Assembly: GCA_903832775.1 (NCBI GenBank)
Contig: CAILCX010000117.1
Location: forward strand, 1 to 35,362
DNA length: 35,362 nucleotides
From: an uncultured Methylobacter sp.
GTDB lineage: Bacteria > Pseudomonadota > Gammaproteobacteria > Methylococcales > Methylomonadaceae
Reading direction: 5' to 3'
The notes under the pieces are model-generated. The model saw only the letters and a program-made list of their open reading frames with translations. It was not told where the DNA came from and did no database searches. Below, piece by piece: positions 25,000-33,500 of this stretch. Position 1 is the first letter of the stretch; each line of letters opens with the position of its first letter. The translations under genes were made by a program, and so were the position numbers.

Positions 25000-25367
25000 G
25001 ATTAATTATAAAGTTTATGATATAAACAAGTTAATAGAATAACAGGAAAAAACGTTTCTAAATAGAATTTGTAAGCTATGATGGGCGTTAGGTATTTTTA
25101 TTAAATCATGACTAATCTTAAAATCTACCTTTGTTTTGTTTGGAATTAGTCGCTAATCATTAGACATACGATGAAAAACACTAGATTCTTAAATGATCTG
25201 CACATTCCGGTAGGGTGCGTATCGCTGTTTTGTACAATTTATACTTTGATATTGATGATTTGTTGGGCGATACGCGGTATCTGTGATAAATCAACCAAGA
25301 AAATGGCGGAAGTTGTCATCAATAACCCGCCAAATTATTGATCACCTATAAGCCATAAATTTTATAT
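25000..25367. other. Divergent intergenic region with an inverted repeat
   Basis: This 368-base gap between divergent membrane-protein genes must hold both promoters. It contains GCGTATCGC at 25217-25225 and its exact inverse GCGATACGC at 25267-25275. The flanks are GTAGGGT and GTTGGGC, reminiscent of a spread-out REP palindrome. A 56-codon open frame (25171-25341) crosses the repeat but has no ribosome binding site. Nothing else is evident. Confidence 0.5.
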
Positions 25368-26828
25368 ATGACTATGCTAAAAGATCATTTTAAAAAAACA
25401 CCTATAGAATCGATTGTTTTTATAGCGATAATTTTATTTATTATTGTGACTCCAAATTCTTATTTTTTTACCTTTGATAAGAAAAGAATTTTTGAAGTCG
25501 GAATTGTTTTCTTAAATTTAATCATATTAAGCAATCGAGACTTCAGAGGCCGATTAGCTTCTCATTTTTATATTTTTTCTTTATCAACAAGGTTAGCATT
25601 ATTCACCATGTTAATTTTGGGAATTCTATCTTCTATTTACGCGCCCTTGAGTCGATGTGGATTTCTTGAGCTTAGTTTATATGTAGGTTTATTTGTTATT
25701 AGTATGACAATTTTTTGTTTGTCTGTTAAATATGAAAATCTCTTCGACAATGTTCTGATTGTTTTGCTTATAGCCAGTTGTGTCATGTATCAGACAAGTT
25801 TTTTTAGTCTTTACTTGGCCGCATCCATCCAGAAAGTCCCTGTGCATTGGCCTCTGCTTTTTACCAGTTTTGAAAATGTAAGATTTTTTAATCAATATCA
25901 GATATGGCTGTTTTTTTTAATTAGCTATCCGTTGTTAAATTTTAAAGAATTAGATTCACGTTTACGGGTGAGTTTAAAAACAATAGCTATAGCCTGGGCT
26001 ATTTTATTAATTTACTCGGGTAGTCGAGGTGCTTGTATTGCTTTGATTTCAGCCTTAATTATTTCATGGTTTTGTTATAAAAAAAAATCTTATAGTTTTA
26101 TAAAGCTGAATTTGTATTTTTTATTTGCAGGGGCTTTAGGGGCCTGGTTGTTGTTTGATATTTTACCCTTATTTTTTGGTGCCGAATTTACTACAGGTTG
26201 GAGAACATTTGAGCAATTAACTACAGATTCACCAAGATTATATCTAATCAACTTGTGTTTAAGCCATATAAAAGCCCATCCTTTGCTTGGAATAGGCCCC
26301 ATGCATCTTGCTTATTATCCAAACCCTATCAGTAGTTATTTACCATACCCTATTTTTTCCCATCCACACAACAGCATTTTACAATGGGCTACAGAAATGG
26401 GAGTGCCTTCAGCAATAATAATACTATTGCTTATAGGCAAAGGATTGGTTTTATGGATTAAGCGCTTTAGATCGCATGTATCTGATCAGCAGAGTAGTTA
26501 CTTAGGTGTGGTTTTGTTGAGTACGGTTTGTTCTGCAATCATTTATTCTTTAGTTGATGGTGTTATTGTAATGCCAGTCAGTCAGGTTTTAATGGCAGTT
26601 ATAATGGGTTGGATGTTTGGCATTTATTTTAGAACTAATAAAATATTCATTGAAGAAAAAGAAAATATAGCTGTCTTGTTATTTGCAGGCGCGGTGCTGA
26701 TAATGTTGACATACACAATTGTCCCTGGGTTATTACCTCGAATGGCAGGAGTAGCAGGTTTTTCAACGCGAGAGCATTCAGTGCCCAACGATCCAAGGTT
26801 TTGGGTACAAGGCCAAATACCGGATTAG
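25368..26828 (+). CDS. O-antigen ligase / Wzy-like polymerase family protein (WaaL-type)
   Basis: The 486-residue polytopic protein has about 10-12 helices and the Wzy_C signature. SGSRGACIALISALIISW is followed by a large periplasmic loop that contains HPLLGIGPMHLAYYPN and HPHNSILQWATEMG. In this family the loop holds the Arg and His residues that transfer undecaprenyl-linked glycan to lipid A, or to a protein in the PglL/PilO-type ligases. Which acceptor applies cannot be read from sequence; proximity to pilin genes makes protein ligation worth considering. It is the only plus-strand gene of the glycan block, so it has its own promoter. Confidence 0.85.
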   Translation: MTMLKDHFKKTPIESIVFIAIILFIIVTPNSYFFTFDKKRIFEVGIVFLNLIILSNRDFRGRLASHFYIFSLSTRLALFTMLILGILSSIYAPLSRCGFLELSLYVGLFVISMTIFCLSVKYENLFDNVLIVLLIASCVMYQTSFFSLYLAASIQKVPVHWPLLFTSFENVRFFNQYQIWLFFLISYPLLNFKELDSRLRVSLKTIAIAWAILLIYSGSRGACIALISALIISWFCYKKKSYSFIKLNLYFLFAGALGAWLLFDILPLFFGAEFTTGWRTFEQLTTDSPRLYLINLCLSHIKAHPLLGIGPMHLAYYPNPISSYLPYPIFSHPHNSILQWATEMGVPSAIIILLLIGKGLVLWIKRFRSHVSDQQSSYLGVVLLSTVCSAIIYSLVDGVIVMPVSQVLMAVIMGWMFGIYFRTNKIFIEEKENIAVLLFAGAVLIMLTYTIVPGLLPRMAGVAGFSTREHSVPNDPRFWVQGQIPD

Positions 26829-26860
26829 TATGGTATGAAAAATTATTTTATCAGAATTTT

Positions 26861-28396
26861 TTACAATTTCATATTAGGTACATATCGATTAAAATCATAT
26901 TTTTCCATGTCGATGTTGTTATTGCTGTTGCTGTTGAGCGATTCATAAATGTATATATTACCGAAAGTTTTAATTAATCTTGTTTGCTTTGATGTTATAT
27001 TAATATAAGTCATAATGTACCGCACTCTGCATTTTTCTATATCATTAACAATACTACTCTCTATTTCTTTTTTATTATTAATATCCAATTCAGTATGAAT
27101 TAGTGGTATTTTTATATGTAAATAGTAATACCCACCTGATCTTTGCCAACCTGATGTGTAATCATTTACTTCTCCCTTATCTTTCAGTGTAGATAAATAT
27201 AGGTAAGCAGCTAAATTGTTGCTTTTTTTGAAATAAGAAAGCTCTTCTTCATCAATTGTGCTAATGGCTATGTTTTGTTTCGGCAATAAACCCAATAAGC
27301 CTAATGCCGATATAATACTTATAATAAAAAATGTTCTTTGGTAAGGTGCTTTATTTAAAAAAAGATCACCTAGATAATTCGAAAATAACATCAACCAAAA
27401 TGGAATTATTGGATAGATAAAACGATATTCTTTATGCCCAATGGCAGAGTGCATCATAAGAGTTATAAGGAGGCATAATAGTGGTAAACTGTATTTTATA
27501 ATTTCATTTTTTATAAATATATAAATTACTGAAACATAAATTAAACCTACTGAGGTTATTGTCAGTCCAAATAAATACATATAATATACAGACGTCCCAA
27601 ATCCCGATGCGACACCTATAATAATATTGTAGTAATAATAAAGATAATAACTAAGCCAAGGAACACCTAGAGTTGAATATTCAAGTAATCCTATCGCTAA
27701 TACGCTCAGAGCCATAATAGTGAGGCCATTTATTATTATCTGCTTTGGCTTTTTATAAAAATAGTAAATTAATATAATTATTACCATCAGTACATTATGA
27801 GGGCGAACAGCCACAGCAAGACAACTTAACAATGTTGCTATATTAAAAAATTTTAGTTGGGTGCGATTAAAAAAATATAGGCTCAAAAAAATAAGCTCTG
27901 TTGAAAAAATTTCTGATAAGGGCTTATGCGCCGTTAAAATAAGTTCATACCAGCTGCATCCCAGAAAAAGTGCAATATAGCCGGTCAAAAGCGAATAATT
28001 TTTTTTACAAAATTGATACATGCCCAAAGGAATGCTCATCGATAAAATACAAAAAACCAGTTTAATGCCTGGAATATAGGTTGTCGGTTGATTTAACCCA
28101 ATTAATGAAAATAGGTTAAGCCAGAAGGCGATAAAATAGGGTATTAGTAAAGGTCTTATACCCAGCCGATATTCCCACGGTATCAATCCATACCCGAATG
28201 CGATTCGATGGCCTTGTTCAAGATATTGCATTACTTCGTCACAAGCCAGCAAAAAATCTCCGGATAGTGCTAGTAAAAATCTCAGGAATAAGCCATAAAA
28301 TATCAGTAAATTGAATATTTTATAGGGGCTTTGGTGGGTGATGCCTACTCTACATGTTTTTAAGTTTAGTGGGTGGTGCCGACCAAACATATTCAT
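26861..28396 (-). CDS. GT22 (ALG9/PIG-B-like) mannosyltransferase family membrane protein
   Basis: The multi-helix GT-C protein has the acidic first loop LLACDEVMQYLEQG and the GT22 hallmark HKEYRFIYPIIPFW, as in Alg9/Alg12/PIG-B dolichol- or polyprenyl-sugar mannosyltransferases. Its N-terminus is uncertain: the frame is open to 28510, but residues upstream of ITHQSPYKIF are translated REP palindromes, and there is no ATG, GTG or TTG between the repeats and the first helix. ATG 28396 (about 511 residues) avoids overlap with the transposase gene but lacks a good ribosome binding site. Repeat insertion may have replaced the original start. It is convergent with the WaaL-like gene. Confidence 0.75.
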   Translation of the reverse strand: MNMFGRHHPLNLKTCRVGITHQSPYKIFNLLIFYGLFLRFLLALSGDFLLACDEVMQYLEQGHRIAFGYGLIPWEYRLGIRPLLIPYFIAFWLNLFSLIGLNQPTTYIPGIKLVFCILSMSIPLGMYQFCKKNYSLLTGYIALFLGCSWYELILTAHKPLSEIFSTELIFLSLYFFNRTQLKFFNIATLLSCLAVAVRPHNVLMVIIILIYYFYKKPKQIIINGLTIMALSVLAIGLLEYSTLGVPWLSYYLYYYYNIIIGVASGFGTSVYYMYLFGLTITSVGLIYVSVIYIFIKNEIIKYSLPLLCLLITLMMHSAIGHKEYRFIYPIIPFWLMLFSNYLGDLFLNKAPYQRTFFIISIISALGLLGLLPKQNIAISTIDEEELSYFKKSNNLAAYLYLSTLKDKGEVNDYTSGWQRSGGYYYLHIKIPLIHTELDINNKKEIESSIVNDIEKCRVRYIMTYINITSKQTRLIKTFGNIYIYESLNSNSNNNIDMEKYDFNRYVPNMKL

Positions 28397-28465
28397 AAGT
28401 AGGGTGGGCATCGCCCACCTTTTGGGTTTAGGTTCGTCATAAATTTTTGGATGGTGCCCATCCAT
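28333..28465. repeat. Cluster of REP-like palindromes downstream of the RAYT
   Basis: At least four copies in alternating or decayed form: GGTGGGTGATGCCTACTCTA (28333-), GTGGGTGGTGCCGACC (28370-), GTAGGGTGGGCATCGCCCAC (28399-, continuing CTTTT) and GGATGGTGCCCATCC (28450-). The last one encodes part of the transposase C-terminus; the others lie in the N-terminal frame of the GT22-like gene. Confidence 0.8.
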
Positions 28466-29036
28466 ATTCATCAGTGGTTGATGCATCTTCACCAAAATCG
28501 ACTTGTTCAAATGTGTCTACATTGTCACCGCCCCATGTTGCAGGATATAACCCCGCTTTGACATCACGGTGAAATGTTGAATATTCCCAGTCAGCGACGC
28601 GCGCAACTTGACCATGCTTGACAGGGTTCCAATAGGCATGATCTATATGGCGGATAAAGTCGTTCTGATCGCGGATTTGATGTTCCCAAAGGCGACGTTG
28701 CCATAATGTGCTTTCGCTGTGTTTGATCTTGGAGTTGCTCAGCCAATCTTCGCGCTTGATCATTTCACCCGCCTGTTTGGAAAATCCGGCTTTGATCAAG
28801 CCCCAACGCTTTGAATAATCGCTGTCGCCAGATGGTAAGGTCCAAACACAATGCATGTGTTCCGGTAATAATACCCAAGCGTTAATGATAAAGGGGTATT
28901 GTTGTCTTACTTGTTGGATGAAGTCTCTCAATATTTTTATGCTTTCGGGATAGAGCAACAATGGCTGCCGACGGTAGGTAACAACCGTAAAGAAATAGCT
29001 GCCACCTTCGGTGCGCGCAGGATGATATTGGGACAT
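28437..29036 (-). CDS. REP-associated tyrosine transposase (RAYT, IS200/Y1-like)
   Basis: The 199-residue protein has the RAYT pattern: YFFTVVTYRRQPLL at the start, the metal-binding HMH (residues 60-62) in LLPEHMHCVWTLP, LWQRRLWEHQIRD (111-123), and RHIDHAYWNPVKHG (129-142) carrying the tyrosine region. RAYTs are single-copy domesticated relatives of IS200/IS605 transposases that act on REP palindromes. In many relatives the tyrosine directly follows the Asp (DY); here that position is His and the Tyr is two residues later. REP-like clusters flank the gene on both sides, making it the likely cognate of the window's palindromes. Confidence 0.9.
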   Translation of the reverse strand: MSQYHPARTEGGSYFFTVVTYRRQPLLLYPESIKILRDFIQQVRQQYPFIINAWVLLPEHMHCVWTLPSGDSDYSKRWGLIKAGFSKQAGEMIKREDWLSNSKIKHSESTLWQRRLWEHQIRDQNDFIRHIDHAYWNPVKHGQVARVADWEYSTFHRDVKAGLYPATWGGDNVDTFEQVDFGEDASTTDEYGWAPSKNL

Positions 29037-29058
29037 GGGTTTTAATGGGTTATTGTCA

Positions 29059-29075
29059 TATGGGCATCGCCCACC
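29059..29075. repeat. REP-like palindrome upstream of the RAYT
   Basis: ATATGGGCATCGCCCACC: one arm perfect, the other one base off. It abuts the stop codon of the GT2-GtrA gene and lies 23 bases upstream of the RAYT start, so the transposase gene is bracketed by repeats. Confidence 0.75.
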
Positions 29076-30170
29076 TTATATGTGTTTGCTTTTTCTCCAG
29101 GTAAACATGGAAGACAAACCATAGTTTAAAACGGCACCAATAAAGGCGCCGGCGGTGCCTGCGATGACCCAATGGATATTGCTTTGGTATAACAGATTGG
29201 CAAAGGCAACGTTTAAAACGGCTGCTGCCGAGCACACCAGATAGAAGGTTAATAAACCAATAATCAAGCGTTTGCCCTGTAGTTTTTTATCTCTGTAGGT
29301 AAAGCTGTTGTTGAGAAAATAATTGCTGGTCATGGCGGTATAGGTGGCGATGGTTTGTGACCAGACAAATTCGGTATTTATAAAAAGATGGAAGCTGGAT
29401 AACACCATGAGATGCACGCCAACGCCGGTCAAGCCGACCAGGCAGAATAAGATAAATCTGAGCGGTATGATTTTTCCGAAGAGTTTATGACAGAGTAAAC
29501 CGACAAATTCCAGGGCGATGGTGCCATCCAGTTTGCTTTCTCCACTGTGGCGCGTGCTAAATTTAAGTGGTACTTCTACAAAATTTAACGGTTTGTTGGA
29601 GGAGGCAAAGATATCCAGCAGGATTTTAAAGCCTTTGCCATAAAGGCGTTGCGAGAGGCGCTTTAAAACATCGGTTCTCAGCATAAAGAAGCCACTAAGT
29701 GGATCGGTTAATTGCACTTTTATAACCAATCGACTTAAGAAGTTGCCGATGTTGGAAAGTAAGGCACGCTTTGCCGAAAAGGCGCCTAATTCGGCGCCTG
29801 CTGCAAAGCGACTTGCTACGGCGATATCCAGTGATGTTGTTGAAAATTCGGCGAGCATTAATGGTAGCAAGCCTTCATCGTGTTGTAAGTCAGCATCCAT
29901 TACCGCAACAATCGGCGCTTTACTCGCTAACATGCCTTCTATGCAGGCAGAGGATAAGCCTTTTCTGTCGGTTCTGTGGATGGCGCTGACGTGTTCATGT
30001 TTATTTGAAATGTGGGTGAGCAGTTCTTTGGTGCCATCCGTGGAGTTATCATCGACAAATATGATTTCCCAGCTGATTTCTTTAAGCGCTCTGGCTATTT
30101 TGTTACAGAGCAGTTCTATATTACCCACTTCATTGAGTGTTGGTACGACTATGGTGAGTTCGTAAAACAT
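29076..30170 (-). CDS. GT2 polyprenyl-phosphate glycosyltransferase fused to GtrA domain
   Basis: The 364-residue protein has an N-terminal DPM1/GtrB-like family 2 glycosyltransferase (about 1-225): VVPTLNEVGNI (8-18), FVDDNSTDGT, catalytic DAD (92-94) in MDADLQHDEG, and PLSGFFML. A GtrA-like domain of four membrane helices follows (about 230-360). The enzyme likely makes polyprenyl-phosphate mannose or glucose, and GtrA assists flipping of the lipid-linked sugar. This would supply donors to GT-C enzymes encoded nearby. The stop codon directly adjoins a REP palindrome, suggesting the RAYT cassette inserted next to it. Confidence 0.92.
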   Translation of the reverse strand: MFYELTIVVPTLNEVGNIELLCNKIARALKEISWEIIFVDDNSTDGTKELLTHISNKHEHVSAIHRTDRKGLSSACIEGMLASKAPIVAVMDADLQHDEGLLPLMLAEFSTTSLDIAVASRFAAGAELGAFSAKRALLSNIGNFLSRLVIKVQLTDPLSGFFMLRTDVLKRLSQRLYGKGFKILLDIFASSNKPLNFVEVPLKFSTRHSGESKLDGTIALEFVGLLCHKLFGKIIPLRFILFCLVGLTGVGVHLMVLSSFHLFINTEFVWSQTIATYTAMTSNYFLNNSFTYRDKKLQGKRLIIGLLTFYLVCSAAAVLNVAFANLLYQSNIHWVIAGTAGAFIGAVLNYGLSSMFTWRKSKHI

Positions 30171-30465
30171 GCGTCAGAGTCCTTTTGTATCAAATTGTTA
30201 GATTGATGTGTCTTGGCTACTTATCGACTGAAGTATCTGGATTGCTCATCAGTAAAGGCGTAGGCTTGCAGGTCTGACAATAGACTTTCGAGTTAGGCTT
30301 GTATATTGGTATGAACGCGTAGGTTCAGGTGACGGCGCGGGGCTTGTGGTTGTTTTTGGGCGCTATCTTTTGACTTTATTAATGGTTACGCTAAACCAAA
30401 GCATGATTTTGCTTTGGTTAGCTCCCGAAAGTAAACTGACGCTAATTATGCTTTTAAGTTGAGGA
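30171..30465. other. Intergenic gap with one hairpin
   Basis: There is no gene in this 295-base gap. An imperfect stem GCTAAaCCAAAGC / GCTTTGGTTAGC (30390-30422) lies 44 bases beyond the stop of the upstream membrane-protein gene. It could terminate that minus-strand transcript, although the tail is only moderately T-rich. Confidence 0.45.
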
Positions 30466-32163
30466 TCAATTTTTAATCCATAGTTCAAGCTTTTGCTTTT
30501 GATAAGGAAGTACCACTGTTCCGCATAAACGATACTCTTGTGGGAATGCGGCTAATTGCCTGGGCATACTTGAATCATAGCTCTCTGTATCTCGATTAAT
30601 TCCGAGGATCGCTGAATTTAAAACGGTTTTGTCAAAATGCGCTAATATCGGTTCAGTAGATATGCGATCTTGTAATATAGGCATTCCAAGCGTTATGGTT
30701 TGTAAAATCAGTGATACTCCTGGAATGTTATAGAGTCCAATAAATTTCTCGTTCGGTTTAATGTTACAGGTGTCGGCTAAGTGTTTTAGTTTATAGTAAC
30801 TGTCTCGCGTCTCAGTATCGAGATTAATGTTTCCTAGCAGGGGAATGTTTATAGGTGCATTTTGTTCAAAGAAAGGTCGATATTGTCTATAGGGCGCTCT
30901 AAAACCATTAGTGACTATCTGTGATGTAACGATAGATAGAAAAACAACACCTAGCAAAAATCTGTCATTTGTTAAGCCATAAACCTCTTTCGTATCAACC
31001 GCTAATAATCCAATTAATAGTCCCCAAGGCGCCAGGCATAGAATAATTTGCACATGAAGCGGATTAAAGGTGCCAATCGAGATACCGATAGGGAGCAGCA
31101 ACAGTATGGCAAATAAAAAATAAATTTTCAGCTGAAGTTGCCCTTTTCGATGCATAGTTAATAACGACAAGATAACGGCAACCAGAAGCGGAGCCGTCTG
31201 TTGCGCATATTTGTCCATTCCGCCAAACAGATAGCCTTGGCTTACTACTATATAGATAAATGAAACAAGGCCGCTCAGAGCAACCCAAGTACGTGGCCTG
31301 AAGGCATTCATTGCATAAATGAGCAAAGGAAAGTAAAAATCAATGATCGTTAATTGTAAAAATACCGACGTCTCACGAATATAGCGAAGCAAGCGAACGG
31401 TAAAGGTTTCATTAGCGCCAAGCATGTAAACTAAGGCACCTAATTTAAATTGCGCAAAAGCGTCTGCAAATGAAGTATGCAAGAGAATTAATACGGCTAG
31501 AGTAGTCAGCATGCCAATGGCAAGAGCTAAAATATTTAATAGAAGTGTTTTAAAGGAATGTCTAAATACGGTTAATATTGCAGCTACGATTAAACAAGCA
31601 ATAACGCCAGATGAGAATTTGGCAAGAAAAGTAATTCCGAGTGCTATACCTACAAATATTTGTATAAAAATTTTCAGCCAGTTTGTGTTGATATTTAGCG
31701 TAAAAAACGCAAGCCCCAAGGCAATATAAGTGCCTGACGCTGCTAATAAATTATAGGATGGTGTAAAAGTTACAAAGGCGTTATAAAGTAGCGCCCCAGT
31801 CAGACTGGAAGCCACGATAAATAGTAGATGGTGATATTTGAGTTTACTGTTAGCCAGTCGCTCAAAAGCATGGGCGACACCTAAAGCGAAAACAACAGAA
31901 GAAATCACTAAAATAGCCATTCCTAGCCCACGAAACTTAACTAGACTTCCACTCAAATCCCATAAGATCGAGGTTATCCAATGCATGGCTGTGGCCCATA
32001 CAACCACAGATTCCGGATGAATAGCGGCTGCCAGGTAATAGGATTCATCCGTCATATCCAAGCCACGGTTCAGTGACCATAGGCAATACGTTATCAGGAT
32101 TGTAATGATGCTAAAAATCCAGGTAACTATTATCAAATTGGATAAGCGTTTGTAATTTATCAT
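30466..32163 (-). CDS. Polytopic membrane protein, GT-C / PMT-like
   Basis: The 565-residue protein has about 11-13 hydrophobic segments and a C-terminal soluble part (about 440-565). After the first helix it has RGLDMTDESYYLAAAIHP (Asp36, Asp39-Glu40), an acidic loop in the place where GT39/PMT-type GT-C glycosyltransferases carry catalytic acids. Closer naming is not possible. It shares strand and neighbourhood with the GT2-GtrA gene and may use the lipid-linked sugar that enzyme makes. It is separated from it by 295 bases. Confidence 0.7.
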   Translation of the reverse strand: MINYKRLSNLIIVTWIFSIITILITYCLWSLNRGLDMTDESYYLAAAIHPESVVVWATAMHWITSILWDLSGSLVKFRGLGMAILVISSVVFALGVAHAFERLANSKLKYHHLLFIVASSLTGALLYNAFVTFTPSYNLLAASGTYIALGLAFFTLNINTNWLKIFIQIFVGIALGITFLAKFSSGVIACLIVAAILTVFRHSFKTLLLNILALAIGMLTTLAVLILLHTSFADAFAQFKLGALVYMLGANETFTVRLLRYIRETSVFLQLTIIDFYFPLLIYAMNAFRPRTWVALSGLVSFIYIVVSQGYLFGGMDKYAQQTAPLLVAVILSLLTMHRKGQLQLKIYFLFAILLLLPIGISIGTFNPLHVQIILCLAPWGLLIGLLAVDTKEVYGLTNDRFLLGVVFLSIVTSQIVTNGFRAPYRQYRPFFEQNAPINIPLLGNINLDTETRDSYYKLKHLADTCNIKPNEKFIGLYNIPGVSLILQTITLGMPILQDRISTEPILAHFDKTVLNSAILGINRDTESYDSSMPRQLAAFPQEYRLCGTVVLPYQKQKLELWIKN

Positions 32164-32227
32164 GGCTATTTTTAATTGTATTTAATGCTTTTAAAGGTTT
32201 AGGGTATTTGCAATGATAGGTGTGTAT

Positions 32228-32953
32228 TTATAGATCACTCTGGTTAGATTCAGGTGTAAACCACGTGGAATCATTTAAATGCTCATCCAAGTCTTTACCC
32301 GGCGCGCATTGTTCGGAGAAATAGCGCGCAGCGTTGGGTCCTCCTTCTTTTAGTTGCATGTAGGCGCCGTAATAATATTCAAGGGCGTTTCTTCTTGCGA
32401 TGTTATCAGGTACGCCCAATAACTTTGCTGTACGGTAGTTACGTTGAACGGATTCGCATTCGGTTATGGCTTCATTAAGCTCGCCGCGCACATGCATGCT
32501 TTCATGGGTAAGTGTATTCAGGCTGTGTAATTCAACTGGTTTGGCGCGTTCAGGGTGATCAAGGTAGTCCATTAATCTTTCGCACAAGGGAGGCTGGAAT
32601 ACTATTTCACCGTCATTTGGATTGGCGTGGCTGAAGGTGGGTTCTCTATCGAAAATGGAATCTAAAGCGGTGTTGCAATGAACTTTGGCGGGATGCGAGT
32701 CTGCTAAGACGGTGGCAATAGAGGATAAGTAGCGCTGAAAACGCCAGTAATGAAGTGGTGTCCAGGCAGATAAAATCGCTAAAACGAGTAAAATTGCCAG
32801 ATAGGGTTTATATATCGGTGACGGTGGAAATCCATCATATTTTGGCTCAGCCATGCTTTGCTTAATTTCACGATAGATTAACCAACAGAAAAATAGTGAT
32901 ATCAAAATCCAAAGCATAATTAATTTATTGGGTTGTATTCGGCTAATAATCAA
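32228..32953 (-). CDS. Membrane-anchored protein with HExxH motif, unknown family
   Basis: The 241-residue protein has two hydrophobic helices (about 10-27 and 49-66), then a soluble domain. That domain contains HESMH (150-154) followed by acidic residues in VRGELNEAITECESVQ (Glu158, Glu161, Glu165), compatible with a zincin-type metal site, and four cysteines. A polar tail with Tyr-rich LEYYYGAYMQLKEGG follows. If the topology is as drawn, the domain is periplasmic or cytosolic depending on the first helix. Enzyme activity is an inference; I do not recognise the family. It stands 64 bases upstream of the 565-residue membrane protein on the same strand. Confidence 0.65.
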   Translation of the reverse strand: MIISRIQPNKLIMLWILISLFFCWLIYREIKQSMAEPKYDGFPPSPIYKPYLAILLVLAILSAWTPLHYWRFQRYLSSIATVLADSHPAKVHCNTALDSIFDREPTFSHANPNDGEIVFQPPLCERLMDYLDHPERAKPVELHSLNTLTHESMHVRGELNEAITECESVQRNYRTAKLLGVPDNIARRNALEYYYGAYMQLKEGGPNAARYFSEQCAPGKDLDEHLNDSTWFTPESNQSDL

Positions 32954-33215
32954 TCTTGCGGTTTTATGCCTTGTTAATCGAAAGCACTTTATACAACTTT
33001 CCGGGTAATTTCTAGTATTGCCAAAATTAAAGCCATGGCATCAGCTTTGTTCAGAATATTGCAGATGCGGCGTATTGCTAAGCTAAGTATAAAAATCAAG
33101 GGCCTGAAAAGTGGTAATGGGGTAAATCTTTAGATTGTTGTATTATTAAGTGTGTTTGAGGCACTCACATTAATTTAACAACATTGATAAAAAGTTCGGT
33201 TTAGGTAAAAAAGAT

Positions 33216-33482
33216 ATGAATCATAAAAAAGTAGCAACTCGCGTAGAAAGCATCTCTATGGCTTCCGGTATTATCGCTGGCATTTCTGCTGCCGGTGCCA
33301 CCATCGCTGCTCCCAGCGGTTTTGATGCGCTTGGTGTTTTTCTGGGTATAACCAGCGAACCCTTAATCGTCACTGCCGCGCCTGTTCTTGGAATAACTGC
33401 CACTGTTGCGGGAACGCTATCTGGCGTAACTTACTTTTACTCTGCCTGGAAAAGCCGTCAAAATAAAAATAATGAACTTTAA
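33216..33482 (+). CDS. Small two-helix membrane protein, unknown
   Basis: The 88-residue protein has a polar N-terminus and two Gly/Ala-rich hydrophobic segments (about 14-33 and 49-73), joined by a loop with PSGFDALGVFLGITSEP. The C-terminus is basic (SAWKSRQNKNNEL). The glycine-zipper-like spacing suggests tight helix packing. AGGT lies about 10 bases upstream of the ATG. No family is recognised; size and topology would also fit a holin-like protein, but there are no phage genes nearby. It precedes the nucleotidyltransferase gene by 18 bases and may share its transcript. Confidence 0.6.
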   Translation: MNHKKVATRVESISMASGIIAGISAAGATIAAPSGFDALGVFLGITSEPLIVTAAPVLGITATVAGTLSGVTYFYSAWKSRQNKNNEL

Positions 33483-33500
33483 GCGTAATAGAGCTTTATC

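Noticed and set aside
25171-25341. 56-codon plus-strand frame in the divergent gap
   Set aside because: No ribosome binding site, crosses an inverted repeat, and shows no recognisable feature.
7975-29075. CRISPR array
   Set aside because: The recurrent palindromes are irregularly spaced over 21 kb, vary in loop and arms, and no cas genes are present; they are REP-like.
33216-33482. Phage holin
   Set aside because: Two helices and small size fit, but no endolysin or phage genes are nearby.
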